Of a DNA stretch of 64,000 nt, positions 8,310 to 16,274 are shown in pieces. The DNA lies in the NCBI GenBank assembly GCA_944380515.1, contig CALWHT010000008.1, positions 20,023-84,022 on the forward strand, read 5' to 3'. Below the pieces are notes generated by a model that worked only from the letters and a program-made list of their open reading frames with translations, searched no databases and was not told where the DNA came from. A program made the position numbers and the translations under genes. This DNA is from an uncultured Roseburia sp. GTDB taxonomy: Bacteria > Bacillota > Clostridia > Lachnospirales > Lachnospiraceae. The stretch's first letter is position 1. Each line of letters starts with the position of its first letter.

Positions 8310-9242
8310 CTATTCCTCAAACAGCGCCGTGGAATAATACCTGTCGCCGCTGTCCGGCAATATCACAACGATCGTTTTTCCCTCATTCTCCGGGCGCTTC
8401 GCAAGCTCTATCGCCGCATACAGCGCCGCACCGGAGGAAATACCGACCAAAACGCCCTCCGCCTTTGCCAGCTCTTTTCCCGTCGCAAAGGCATCCTCGT
8501 TGGAAACGGGAAATACCTCGTCATAGACTTTGGTGTCAAGCACCTTCGGCACAAAGCCCGCGCCGATTCCCTGAATCTTATGCGCTCCCGCTGTCCCCTT
8601 CGAGAGAACCGGTGAGGTTTCCGGCTCCACAGCTACAATCTTCACATCCTGCTTTTTCGACTTTAAAAAGCCGCCCGCGCCCGTGATGGTTCCGCCGGTT
8701 CCGACTCCGGCGACAAAGATGTCCACCGCCCCGTCGGTATCCTCCCAGATTTCGGGGCCCGTCGTCTCAAAATGCGCCTTAGCGTTTGCAGGATTGTCAA
8801 ACTGGGCAGGGATAAAAGCCTCCTTAATTTCCTCTGCAAGCTCGTTTGCCTTTTCAATCGCGCCCTTCATGCCCTTTGCCCCGTCGGTCAGCACAATTTC
8901 CGCCCCGTATGCCTTTAAAATATTGCGTCGCTCCACGCTCATGGTTTCCGGCATGGTCAGGATGATGCGGTAGCCTCTTGCCGCGGCGATAGACGCAAGG
9001 CCGATACCCGTATTGCCGGAGGTCGGTTCAATGATGACCGAGCCCTCGCCAAGCAGCCCTTTTTTCTCCGCGTCCTGAATCATATAATATGCGGCGCGGT
9101 CCTTCACGCTTCCAGAGGTATTAAAATATTCCAGCTTTACGAGAACCTTCGCCTTTAATCCCTTTTCTTTTTCCAGATTCGTTACTTCCAGTAACGGCGT
9201 TTTCCCGATGAGCTCCGTTGCGCTCTGATGAATGTTTGCCAT
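8310..9242 (-). CDS. cysK: Cysteine synthase A (O-acetylserine sulfhydrylase)
   Basis: A 310-residue PLP enzyme of fold type II. The cofactor lysine lies in TSGSVKDRAA (Lys47), the substrate loop is PTSGNTGIGLA, and GTGGTITG binds the PLP phosphate. It makes cysteine from O-acetylserine and sulfide. AAGGAG precedes the start. It has its own promoter and lies downstream of nifS-nifU on the same strand, which makes sense because cysteine is the sulfur donor for NifS. It converges with the response regulator gene across 15 bp. Confidence 0.95.
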   Translation of the reverse strand: MANIHQSATELIGKTPLLEVTNLEKEKGLKAKVLVKLEYFNTSGSVKDRAAYYMIQDAEKKGLLGEGSVIIEPTSGNTGIGLASIAAARGYRIILTMPETMSVERRNILKAYGAEIVLTDGAKGMKGAIEKANELAEEIKEAFIPAQFDNPANAKAHFETTGPEIWEDTDGAVDIFVAGVGTGGTITGAGGFLKSKKQDVKIVAVEPETSPVLSKGTAGAHKIQGIGAGFVPKVLDTKVYDEVFPVSNEDAFATGKELAKAEGVLVGISSGAALYAAIELAKRPENEGKTIVVILPDSGDRYYSTALFEE

Positions 9243-9272
9243 AATGCTGTCTCCTTTTCTTTTCTAACTTCT

Positions 9273-9301
9273 GTTATAATACCTGTTTCCCGCTTCGTCA
9301 A
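9273..9301 (-). promoter_or_regulatory. Promoter of cysK
   Basis: Minus-strand -35 TTGACG (9296-9301) and -10 TATAAC (9273-9278) with a 17-bp spacer, 31 bases before the cysK start. A MITE target duplication begins only 22 bp upstream of the -35, so the element sits just outside the core promoter. Confidence 0.65.
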
Positions 9302-9331
9302 GCCGCTCATGCCGCAGACGTTTTAGTAATC

Positions 9332-9496
9332 GTAACAGTTCAGCCCGCGCCATTCGCAAAGCCGCGCCAGAGGCGCTTCTCCGCTGCTACGCAGCTATCT
9401 TTGCTCATTATCGGGCGCTCAGCTCATAAGCTGCATGACAAGCAACTTCATGCAAGCATGATTTGCCTGTCATACAGCTTATGGCTGAACTGTTAC
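9332..9496 (-). mobile_element. IS66-type MITE, intact copy, 165 bp with 8-bp target duplication
   Basis: The ends are perfect 14-bp inverted repeats, GTAACAGTTCAGCC at 9332-9345 and its complement at 9483-9496. They are flanked by identical 8-bp direct repeats TAGTAATC at 9324-9331 and 9497-9504. Termini starting GTAA and 8-bp target duplications are hallmarks of the IS66 family, so this is a non-autonomous derivative that an IS66 transposase could move in trans; no such transposase is in the window. The interior holds a long hairpin (arms CATAAGCTG/CAGCTTATG around CATGCTTGCATG) and a CTGC-GTA-GCAG hairpin. A related copy lies at 42053. It has no coding capacity. Confidence 0.85.
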
Positions 9497-9933
9497 TAGT
9501 AATCTTCTTCTTCCTCTTTTTCGCTGATGTCATCGACCGGGGGATTGAGGCCCTCGATTTTGATGCCGTTTTTCTCCGCATAATCCCAGAGTGCCGCATG
9601 AATCGCCTCCTCCGCCAGAAGCGAGCAGTGCACCTTGACGGGCGGAAGACCGTCGAGCGCCTCCATCACCGCTTTGTTTGTAACCTCAAGCGCCTGCTGC
9701 ACGGTCTTTCCCTTTACCAGTTCCGTCGCCATACTGCTGGTGGCAACCGCCGCTCCGCAGCCGAAGGTCTTAAATCTCGCCTCCTGTATCACACCGTTCT
9801 CATCGATATCCAGATACATGCGCATAATGTCTCCGCATTTCGCATTTCCAACGGTCCCGACGCCGCTCGGATTTTCGATTTCTCCCACGTTTCTCGGGTT
9901 ATTAAAATGGTCCATTACCTTTTCACTGTACAT
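9496..9933 (-). CDS. nifU: NifU/IscU-like Fe-S cluster scaffold protein
   Basis: A 145-residue IscU-type scaffold with the three cluster-binding cysteines in NAKCGD, KTFGCGAA and VHCSLLA. It takes sulfur from the desulfurase encoded directly upstream and passes [2Fe-2S] or [4Fe-4S] clusters to apoproteins. AAGGAG precedes the ATG. The C-terminus is acidic (EKEEEEDY). The stop codon TAG is formed partly by the last base of the MITE; before insertion the codon would have been TAA at the same place, so the protein is unchanged. Confidence 0.93.
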   Translation of the reverse strand: MYSEKVMDHFNNPRNVGEIENPSGVGTVGNAKCGDIMRMYLDIDENGVIQEARFKTFGCGAAVATSSMATELVKGKTVQQALEVTNKAVMEALDGLPPVKVHCSLLAEEAIHAALWDYAEKNGIKIEGLNPPVDDISEKEEEEDY

Positions 9934-9981
9934 AGCTTTCTACTCCTTTTCCTCGTCTTCGCATTTGTTTTCCGATACCGT

Positions 9982-11166
9982 CTAATCCTGCTGCTTTTTT
10001 ACAAAATCCTCGTAAAGCGGGGACATACCGCGCAGACGCTCAATGATTTTTTTCAGCTCCTCCACCGTGTAGTCAATCTCCTCCGCCGTATTTTTTTCCG
10101 ACAGCGTCAGCCGCAGGGAACCGTGCGCAATCTCATGCGGCAGCCCGATGGCAAGCAGCACATGGGACGGGTCTAAGGAACCCGAGGTGCAGGCCGAACC
10201 GCTGGATCCGCAAATGCCCGCCTGGTCGAGAAGGATCAGCATGGATTCTCCCTCGATAAAACGGAAGCAGAAGTTCGCGTTATTCGGGAGGCGGTCACTC
10301 CGGTGACCGTTCAGTCTTGTATACGGAATTTCCTTTAGCACCCGCTCAATGAGGTAATCGCGAAGCTCCGTCTCTTTTTTGCTCCGCTCTCCCATCGTGC
10401 GTGCCGCCAGCTCGGCCGCCTTCCCGATCCCAACGATGCCCGGCACGTTGTGAGTGCCGGCGCGGCGCTTCCGCTCCTGCGCTCCTCCGTGGATAAACGA
10501 ACGGATTTTCACGCCCTTGCGGATATAGAGCACGCCGACGCCTTTCGGGCCGTTGATTTTATGTCCGCTCGCGCTCAGCATATCAATGTTCATTTCCTCC
10601 ACGTCCAGAGGGATGTGTCCGAACGCCTGCACCGCGTCAGTGTGGAACAATACGCCGTGTTCCCGGGCGATTTTGCCGATTTCCCGGATTGGCTGAACCG
10701 TTCCGATTTCATTGTTCGCCGCCATAATGGAAATCAGTATTGTATCTGGGCGGATCGCCGCCTCCAAATCCGACAGGCTTATCTTCCCGTCCTCATCCAC
10801 ATCCAGCCAGGTCACCTCAAAGCCTTTCTTTTCCAGATACGCGCAGGTGTTTAAAACCGCGTGGTGCTCAATCTTGCTGGTGATGATATGCTTTCCTTTT
10901 TCCCCATATGCCTCCGCCGCAGCCTTTATGGCCCAGTTGTCCGATTCGCTGCCGCCGCCGGTAAAATAGATTTCCTCCGGCTTTGCGTGAAGCAATCCGG
11001 CAACGCTCTCCCTCGCCTGGTCCACCGCCTTCGCGCTCTCGGCCGCAAAGGTATAAACCGACGACGGATTTGCATAATATTCCGTAAAATAGGGAAGCAT
11101 CGCATCGAGTACCTCCGGGTAAACCTGCGTCGTTGCAGCATTATCCAAATAAATTACTTTTTCCAT
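9982..11166 (-). CDS. nifS: Cysteine desulfurase (NifS/IscS type)
   Basis: A 394-residue class V aminotransferase. The PLP lysine lies in SASGHKINGPKG and the sulfur-carrying cysteine in GSACTSGSLDPSH. It releases sulfur from cysteine for Fe-S cluster assembly and hands it to NifU, encoded 48 bp downstream. AAAGGAA precedes the start. The promoter overlaps a 25-bp palindrome (11291-11315) that is probably an operator. Confidence 0.95.
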   Translation of the reverse strand: MEKVIYLDNAATTQVYPEVLDAMLPYFTEYYANPSSVYTFAAESAKAVDQARESVAGLLHAKPEEIYFTGGGSESDNWAIKAAAEAYGEKGKHIITSKIEHHAVLNTCAYLEKKGFEVTWLDVDEDGKISLSDLEAAIRPDTILISIMAANNEIGTVQPIREIGKIAREHGVLFHTDAVQAFGHIPLDVEEMNIDMLSASGHKINGPKGVGVLYIRKGVKIRSFIHGGAQERKRRAGTHNVPGIVGIGKAAELAARTMGERSKKETELRDYLIERVLKEIPYTRLNGHRSDRLPNNANFCFRFIEGESMLILLDQAGICGSSGSACTSGSLDPSHVLLAIGLPHEIAHGSLRLTLSEKNTAEEIDYTVEELKKIIERLRGMSPLYEDFVKKQQD

Positions 11167-11277
11167 AATATTGGTTCCTTTCTATATCCTTATATTACCC
11201 ATTCGTGCCTCTGGTTAACCGTGCTCATATCCAAACCGAAAACGTGTTATTTCCTAGTTATTCCATATGATATTTGT

Positions 11278-11315
11278 ATTATACACCCATAATTCCTATT
11301 GTCAAGATAGGAATT
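11278..11315 (-). promoter_or_regulatory. nifS promoter overlapped by a palindromic operator
   Basis: Minus-strand -35 TTGACA (11300-11305) and -10 TATAAT (11278-11283) are a perfect consensus pair with a 16-bp spacer. Perfect 9-bp arms AATTCCTAT (11291-11299) and ATAGGAATT (11307-11315) flank the -35, so a bound repressor would block polymerase. Palindromes of this kind are typical targets of Rrf2-family regulators; an Rrf2 gene lies at 18728-19159 and its own promoter carries a related half-site. The assignment to that regulator is inference. Confidence 0.75.
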
Positions 11316-11365
11316 GGTTTTTTTTGAATACAAGCTTATGGCTACTGTTCGCCCCTCAAAAAGGA

Positions 11366-11394
11366 ATGACAGCCGGATAAGGCGGTGCTATAAT
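11366..11394 (+). promoter_or_regulatory. Promoter of the unknown gene at 11429
   Basis: -35 ATGACA (11366-11371) and a perfect -10 TATAAT (11389-11394) with a 17-bp spacer, followed 35 bases later by the gene's start with GGAGG in between. Confidence 0.65.
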
Positions 11395-11428
11395 AGGTTT
11401 CATATGAAAGTTCCACCTGGAGGTTATT

Positions 11429-12463
11429 ATGAATCATTTATTTTTTCCGGAGCTGATCCCGGATTATATGCACGCACACCCCTCCTTTGGCGTAAGGCGT
11501 GTTCTGACCTATACGATTTTTCGTTTCTTTTCCTTTGCCGGAAAAGAGAACAGTGATTTGGCTCTCCGCCTGAAGGAGCTGCTGTTTCCCGTTGAGGCAA
11601 CCCTGGATTTTTCGGTCATAGAAAGCTATCTCGCCGAAGACCTGTTTTTTTCTCCGTCTCTGGAGGAAGACAGCTTTGACGCCTTTTTCCTGTATGCCGC
11701 TGTCAGCATCGTAGAAAATGCCTTCGACGAATTTTCCGCGGGAGACGCCCTCGCCGTAGTGGACAATCTGGTCATCTCCCTGTACCCGGTGCTTTGCTCC
11801 GCGGCGCTTGACGACACCGATACCCGCCTGGACGCAATCGTGGAAAACGGCGCGGAATTTTACGCCGCACTTTATCTTGCGCTTACAAGATATTCAAGCT
11901 CACTGGGGATTATTTTGCCGAAGCTTTCGTCTGTCTACCGGCCGGAATTTCATTTTACCGGTGAGGACACGGTTTTGTATGATTTTATGGATGAATATTT
12001 CGAGACAAAGAACTGCGTGCTGCAGCCCTCCTATACGGAAATGATTGATACGCTGGTGCAGGCGACGCTTAGCTACTATAAGACAGATCTTGATACGCTG
12101 CTCTCGGGTGACGTGTCGGCTATGCTTTCGGGCACATCCTCGCGTTTTGCCATGATGAAGCGCTTCGGCTCCCTGACGCTTGGCCGTACCCCGGGCCATG
12201 ACGCCTCCCTTGACATGCTTCGTGAAATGCTCCGCTACGCGGCTGCCTATGAGCTGCGCAGCAATTTGTTTGATTACCACCTGGATGAGGATAATCTCAT
12301 CACACTGGACAACTGGAAGGAAAAGCTTCGCTGGCATTATGTCCAGTACTCCAATGTGCTACAGCCCGCGCTCGATATGTTCTATGCGGCAGTGCTCTCC
12401 GGTCGGCTGCTGCGGGCAGAATTTGAACGAGAGCTGGCGGCACTCGGATTTACCGTTTTCTAA
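11429..12463 (+). CDS. Conserved-looking hypothetical protein, 344 residues
   Basis: I do not recognise the family. The protein is predicted soluble and mostly helical, is acidic, and has no signal peptide, no clear membrane segment and no metal-binding cluster. The start is well supported by GGAGG 7 bases upstream and by a consensus promoter. It is a single-gene unit, divergent from nifS and closed by a strong bidirectional terminator at 12472-12512. Codon use resembles the neighbours. No function is proposed. Confidence 0.75.
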   Translation: MNHLFFPELIPDYMHAHPSFGVRRVLTYTIFRFFSFAGKENSDLALRLKELLFPVEATLDFSVIESYLAEDLFFSPSLEEDSFDAFFLYAAVSIVENAFDEFSAGDALAVVDNLVISLYPVLCSAALDDTDTRLDAIVENGAEFYAALYLALTRYSSSLGIILPKLSSVYRPEFHFTGEDTVLYDFMDEYFETKNCVLQPSYTEMIDTLVQATLSYYKTDLDTLLSGDVSAMLSGTSSRFAMMKRFGSLTLGRTPGHDASLDMLREMLRYAAAYELRSNLFDYHLDEDNLITLDNWKEKLRWHYVQYSNVLQPALDMFYAAVLSGRLLRAEFERELAALGFTVF

Positions 12464-12471
12464 CGCCGGAT

Positions 12472-12512
12472 CCAAAAGAGCGCCTGCCATATCTTATGGC
12501 AGGTACTTTTGG
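12472..12512. terminator. Bidirectional terminator hairpin
   Basis: A two-part stem, CCAAAAG and CCTGCCATA pairing with TATGGCAGG and CTTTTGG, lies between convergent genes (the unknown gene and the CNNM-type gene). It lacks a long T tract, so termination strength is uncertain, but the position and symmetry fit. Confidence 0.65.
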
Positions 12513-12547
12513 CACTACAAACTTCCCGGCAGCATCCGAAATACACG

Positions 12548-13816
12548 TTATGACTCCTCCTCGTCCTGCGGCGCTTCTCCCAAATCCGTAACCCGCACCT
12601 GCTCCACGCGCTTGCCGGACATCGCGGTAACCTCTACCTTAAGACGTGATTCCGTATCCTCGATACTGTCGCCCGCCTTGGGGATACACTCAAACAATTC
12701 CATCACCCAGCCGCTGACTGTCTGCACCTCAAACTCCTTGTCCCTGTCCAGACACTCAAAAAGCTTCTCCACTCTCGTCTTGCCGGCTACCAGATATACG
12801 TCCGGCTCAATCTGCTCAATCTCTGTCTCCACCTTATCATGCTCGTCCCAGATTTCTCCGACCAGCTCCTCCAGAATATCCTCGAGCGTAATGATTCCCG
12901 CCGTTCCGCCGTACTCATCCATAACGACCGCGATATGCAGCTTTTTCTGCTGCAGCTCCTTCATCAGGTCGTCAATCCTTTTATTTTTCGCAATATAAAT
13001 GACCGGGCGCACGGACTCCTTAATTCCCGTATCCGTGTGATAAATAAAGTTGTAAAAATCCTTCTGATACAGGATTCCGATAATCTGATCTATATTTTCC
13101 TCATACACCGGAAGTCTGGAATATCCCGTCTCCGCAAATACCTGGGCGATTTTGTTTTTCGGCATGTCCACCGGGACGCCTACGATATCCACCCGCGGCG
13201 TATAAATATCCACCGCCTCAAGCTCGTTAAACTCAATCGCGCTTCGTATCAGGCTTCCCTCGTTTTCTCCGATTCCTCCGCCCGCCTGCGCCTCATCGAC
13301 AATCGTGAGCAATTCCTCCTCGGTAATACCTGTATCCTCTGAGGATTCGAAAATGCGCGACAGCAGCTTCTTCCACTGCGCAAACAGCCAATTTAGCGGC
13401 ATCAATATTTTCATCAGAACGTTGATGATCGGCGCCGAAAACATCGCGAATTTCTCCGGGGATTCCTTGGCAATGCTCTTAGGCGAAATTTCTCCGAAAA
13501 TAAGCACCACAACCGTGGAAACCGCGGTAGATACACTCGCGCCCGCGTCCGAGCCGATCAGCCGGACAAACAGTACCGTCGACACGGATGCCATCATGAT
13601 GTTTACGATATTATTTCCGATTAGAATCGTAGACAGCAGATTGTCATAGCGCTCGGAGAGCTTAAGTACCAGCTCCGCCCTCTGATTCCCTTTTTCCGCC
13701 ATATTTTTTACACGGATTCGATTCAGGGAGGAAAACGCCGTCTCCGTTGCAGAAAAATAAGCAGACATCACAACACATACTACAATGATAATCAATGATA
13801 TTGTGTCACTTCCCAT
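12548..13816 (-). CDS. CNNM/CorC (HlyC) family transporter with CBS pair
   Basis: The 422-residue protein has an N-terminal DUF21/CNNM membrane domain (residues 1-190, including YFSATETAFSSLN and the GEISPKSIA motif), a CBS pair (about 200-320) and a C-terminal CorC_HlyC domain. Bacterial members such as Bacillus and Staphylococcus MpfA and Thermus CorC export Mg2+; older annotation calls them hemolysins. AAGGAAGGG precedes the ATG. A 280-nt leader with a promoter, a 57-codon ORF and a terminator precedes it (13893-14131). Mg2+ export is inferred from the family. Confidence 0.9.
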   Translation of the reverse strand: MGSDTISLIIIVVCVVMSAYFSATETAFSSLNRIRVKNMAEKGNQRAELVLKLSERYDNLLSTILIGNNIVNIMMASVSTVLFVRLIGSDAGASVSTAVSTVVVLIFGEISPKSIAKESPEKFAMFSAPIINVLMKILMPLNWLFAQWKKLLSRIFESSEDTGITEEELLTIVDEAQAGGGIGENEGSLIRSAIEFNELEAVDIYTPRVDIVGVPVDMPKNKIAQVFAETGYSRLPVYEENIDQIIGILYQKDFYNFIYHTDTGIKESVRPVIYIAKNKRIDDLMKELQQKKLHIAVVMDEYGGTAGIITLEDILEELVGEIWDEHDKVETEIEQIEPDVYLVAGKTRVEKLFECLDRDKEFEVQTVSGWVMELFECIPKAGDSIEDTESRLKVEVTAMSGKRVEQVRVTDLGEAPQDEEES

Positions 13817-13892
13817 AATCTATTCCCTTCCTTTTTCTGATTGGTTCATCTGTATGGAAATTTGCGTCTTATCAGGAAATCATCGCCCATTT

Positions 13893-14066
13893 TTAGACGC
13901 AAAAAGGCATAGCTTCGTCTCCTGACGCAGCTATGCCTTTCCTGATATACAAGGCGGCCGTTTCGAAATATGCCGCCTGTTTTATCTGATACGCCGTCCC
14001 GGCGCAAATACCTGTTCCCTTCTGACTATGACAAGGAGACGTGTCTCCATCTTCACTGTCTGGCAT
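13893..14066 (-). CDS. Candidate 57-codon leader peptide ORF overlapping a terminator
   Basis: The frame starts at an ATG with GGAGG 5 bases upstream and begins MPDSEDGDTSP, very acidic with prolines at 2 and 11. It ends YIRKGIAASGDEAMPFCV, so its last 17 codons run through the terminator hairpin at 13903-13940 and stop just beyond the T tract. Such an arrangement is typical of ribosome-mediated attenuation. Acidic, proline-containing N-termini are also the signature of intrinsically ribosome-destabilising leaders such as the Mg2+-sensing MgtL. The downstream gene is a probable Mg2+ exporter. No homologue is known to me; whether it is translated is unproven. Confidence 0.5.
   Translation of the reverse strand: MPDSEDGDTSPCHSQKGTGICAGTAYQIKQAAYFETAALYIRKGIAASGDEAMPFCV
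13899..13940 (-). terminator. Terminator in the leader of the CNNM-family gene
   Basis: An 11-bp stem (AAAGGCATAGCT with AGCTATGCCTTT) capped by a nested CGTC-AGGA-GACG hairpin, followed by five T on the minus strand. Two other helices compete or interlock with it: TTTGCGTCT (13861-13869) with AGACGCAAA (13895-13903), which takes up the T tract, and TATCAGGAAA (13870-13879) with TTTCCTGATA (13938-13947). Confidence 0.75.
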
Positions 14067-14102
14067 ACAAACCTCCATAACAAACTTTATGCTATAATCG
14101 CT

Positions 14103-14131
14103 ATTATAACAAATCCCGCATGTTTCGGCAA
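14103..14131 (-). promoter_or_regulatory. Promoter of the CNNM leader transcript
   Basis: Minus-strand -35 TTGCCG (14126-14131) and perfect -10 TATAAT (14103-14108) with a 17-bp spacer, about 38 bases before the leader ORF. Confidence 0.7.
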
Positions 14132-14155
14132 GTTTTTTCTTTTGCCTTTTGGGAC

Positions 14156-15556
14156 TCATCCATGATGACGCTCTTTGAGCTTTGCGGTATTCGCCTCGAC
14201 CCGCTTTTTATCCAGCGGATAAATCAGCCACAGAATTGCCGCCACGGCAAAAAATCCGATTGCCGGGACAATCGTAGAGGTGACGTAAAGACCCTCGATA
14301 ACCTCGGGCGTCTGCACCTTTGCCGCTGATTCATAACCGATAATAGTGAGCGCCCAGCCCCCGGCGCCTCCCGCAAGCGCCTGTCCCACCTTTCTTGCAA
14401 AGGAGTACACCGCATAGACCGTTCCGTCCTCCCGGTGGCCGGTTCTTGCCTCCTGGTCGTCAATCACGTCCGTGATGTTTGCCCAGATGACGGTGTTAAA
14501 AAATCCGAGCCCCAGATATCCGAGCATAGACAGCAGAATAAACAGCCACATATTTTCTATGTGCAGAAAATACATCAGCAGATACACCGCACCGGAGAAA
14601 AGCATCCCCACAACGGCAGCCTCTTTTTTCCCGAACCGCTTTGAAACAGGTACACTTAAGGGAACTACCACCAAAAGTATTACCAGGGTGGACGCGACAG
14701 TAAAGACGGAAATTCCCCTTGCGTTTCCAAAATATTCCGGATAAATGTAATTGTTCATTGACGTTATCAAAAGCTGGGCGAGCAGCAGAAATACCGCGGC
14801 TCCTATAATTCCCAGCAGCGCCCGGCTGGAAAAAACCTCTTTGAGCGTCCGCGCCAGCGATATGCGGCCGCCGGCATCCTGCTCTACCTGCACACGCTCG
14901 GTCGTCAGTTTATAGCAAATCAGATAACACACAATGGAAAGAACGGAAAAAACACCGGCGACAATCGTGAACGCCGCCCCGCCCCGTACAACCTGATTTC
15001 CCGCCTCATCCGTCGTATAGATAAAAATTGGCGTTCCCACACCGATGACAAGACCCGCAAGGGTGGCCCCCATGGAACGGAAGGTAGAGAGGGAAGTCCG
15101 CTCGTTCGGGTCCGCGGTAATGGCTGACGCCATGGACCCGTACGGAATATTGATAGAGGTATAAAAAACACTTCCCCACAGAAGATAAGTCACATACATA
15201 TAAAGCATCTTCATTCCCTCGGACGCTCCCGCCATCGACGTCTGATACATCAAAAAGCTGGAAAGAGCTACCGGCCCGCACATTCTGCGAATCCAGCAGC
15301 GGAATTTTCCGTCCTTCGCCGGCTTTGCGGAATCCACGATGCGCCCCATGGTCACATCCGTAAAGGCATCCACAAACCTGGCGATCAAGAACAGCGTCCC
15401 CACCGCCGCCCCGCTGATTCCAAGCACCTTGGTGTAAAATACCATCAAAAAGGAGCTGGCAAAAATAAACGTAAAGTCATTGCCGAAATCTCCAAACATA
15501 TATCCGATTTTGTCCCGCAGACCGAAAGGTCTTTCCGTACCGTTGTTCGTTACCAT
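14156..15556 (-). CDS. GPH-family sugar (glycoside-pentoside-hexuronide) transporter
   Basis: A 466-residue, 12-helix transporter of the GPH branch of the major facilitator superfamily. Family features include the N-terminal LRDKIGYMFGDFGNDFTF and the Asp in helix 2 (RFVDAFTDVTMGRIVDS). These cation-coupled carriers import melibiose, glucuronides, xylosides and similar. The start at 15556 has AGGAGG 5 bases upstream. No glycosidase gene is adjacent, so the substrate is open. It is divergent from the DtxR-like regulator gene. Confidence 0.88.
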   Translation of the reverse strand: MVTNNGTERPFGLRDKIGYMFGDFGNDFTFIFASSFLMVFYTKVLGISGAAVGTLFLIARFVDAFTDVTMGRIVDSAKPAKDGKFRCWIRRMCGPVALSSFLMYQTSMAGASEGMKMLYMYVTYLLWGSVFYTSINIPYGSMASAITADPNERTSLSTFRSMGATLAGLVIGVGTPIFIYTTDEAGNQVVRGGAAFTIVAGVFSVLSIVCYLICYKLTTERVQVEQDAGGRISLARTLKEVFSSRALLGIIGAAVFLLLAQLLITSMNNYIYPEYFGNARGISVFTVASTLVILLVVVPLSVPVSKRFGKKEAAVVGMLFSGAVYLLMYFLHIENMWLFILLSMLGYLGLGFFNTVIWANITDVIDDQEARTGHREDGTVYAVYSFARKVGQALAGGAGGWALTIIGYESAAKVQTPEVIEGLYVTSTIVPAIGFFAVAAILWLIYPLDKKRVEANTAKLKERHHG

Positions 15557-15733
15557 TGTATCCTCCTGCAAAATTCTGCACTTTCTTGTTGTTTTAATCC
15601 TATTTTCCCCAAAAATGCCTATCCTATGCTTTTACCGTTTGCCGGCATCCTGAAAATATGCTATACTGTTCATAATGCAAAAAACGTTAATTACGGCAAT
15701 TTCAGATAAAATAAGATAACAAGGGGGACTTTT

Positions 15734-16093
15734 ATGATTGTAAACGAATCCGCGGAAAATTATTTAGAAACGATCCTGATTCTCAGTAAACGCAACCCCG
15801 TGGTGCGCTCCGTCGACATCGCCGAGGAGCTGGGCTTTAAAAAATCCAGCGTCAGCGTTGCCATGAAAAATCTGCGCGAAAAAAATAATATTACCATGAC
15901 AAAGGAAGGTTACATATACCTGACCGAATCGGGACGTGAAATCGCCGAGATGATTTATGAGCGCCACGAGCTGCTGACCGACTGGCTGACCCGTCTTGGG
16001 GTCGACCCGAAAATCGCTGCCGAGGACGCCTGCCGGATGGAGCATGTCATCAGCAAGGAGAGCTTTGACGCGATTAAGCGCCATATCAAATAA
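15734..16093 (+). CDS. DtxR/MntR-family metal-dependent regulator, short form
   Basis: The 119-residue protein has an N-terminal winged helix (ETILILSKRNPVVRSVDIAEEL, recognition region KKSSVSVAMKNL shown in parts) and a dimerisation segment with the metal-ligand pattern M-E-H (CRMEHVISKESFDAI). It lacks the C-terminal SH3-like domain of DtxR, like MntR. Such proteins repress metal uptake genes when Fe2+ or Mn2+ is bound. AAGGGGG precedes the ATG and a strong terminator follows. Targets are not evident nearby. Confidence 0.85.
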   Translation: MIVNESAENYLETILILSKRNPVVRSVDIAEELGFKKSSVSVAMKNLREKNNITMTKEGYIYLTESGREIAEMIYERHELLTDWLTRLGVDPKIAAEDACRMEHVISKESFDAIKRHIK

Positions 16094-16140
16094 ACTGGAT
16101 AAAAAATATTTGCGGAGGGCAGATCATTCATAAGAAATGA

Positions 16141-16194
16141 AAGCCAGATAAAGCATCAGATTGAAATATCTGTTACTTTATCCGGCTTTTTTTA
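16141..16194 (+). terminator. Intrinsic terminator after the DtxR-like gene
   Basis: A stem of AAGCCAGATAAAG with CTTTATCCGGCTT (one mismatch pair) and an inner CAGAT/ATCTG helix is followed by seven T. Confidence 0.85.
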
Positions 16195-16274
16195 TTTTTA
16201 AGTTTTTAACAGAATAGCGTTCATCGGAGGGTCTGCAATCACAATTGCAGCGTCAGAGAAGAATTTCCGCATTT

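Noticed and set aside
13870-13900. Possible fluoride riboswitch (GGGCGATGA on the minus strand)
   Set aside because: The conserved opening matches, but the CGCCC partner of the pseudoknot and the AAAC-GC block do not follow, and it lies after a terminator.
13893-14159. Longer 88-residue version of the CNNM leader ORF
   Set aside because: The longer frame starts upstream of the mapped consensus promoter; the ATG at 14066 with GGAGG is the credible start.
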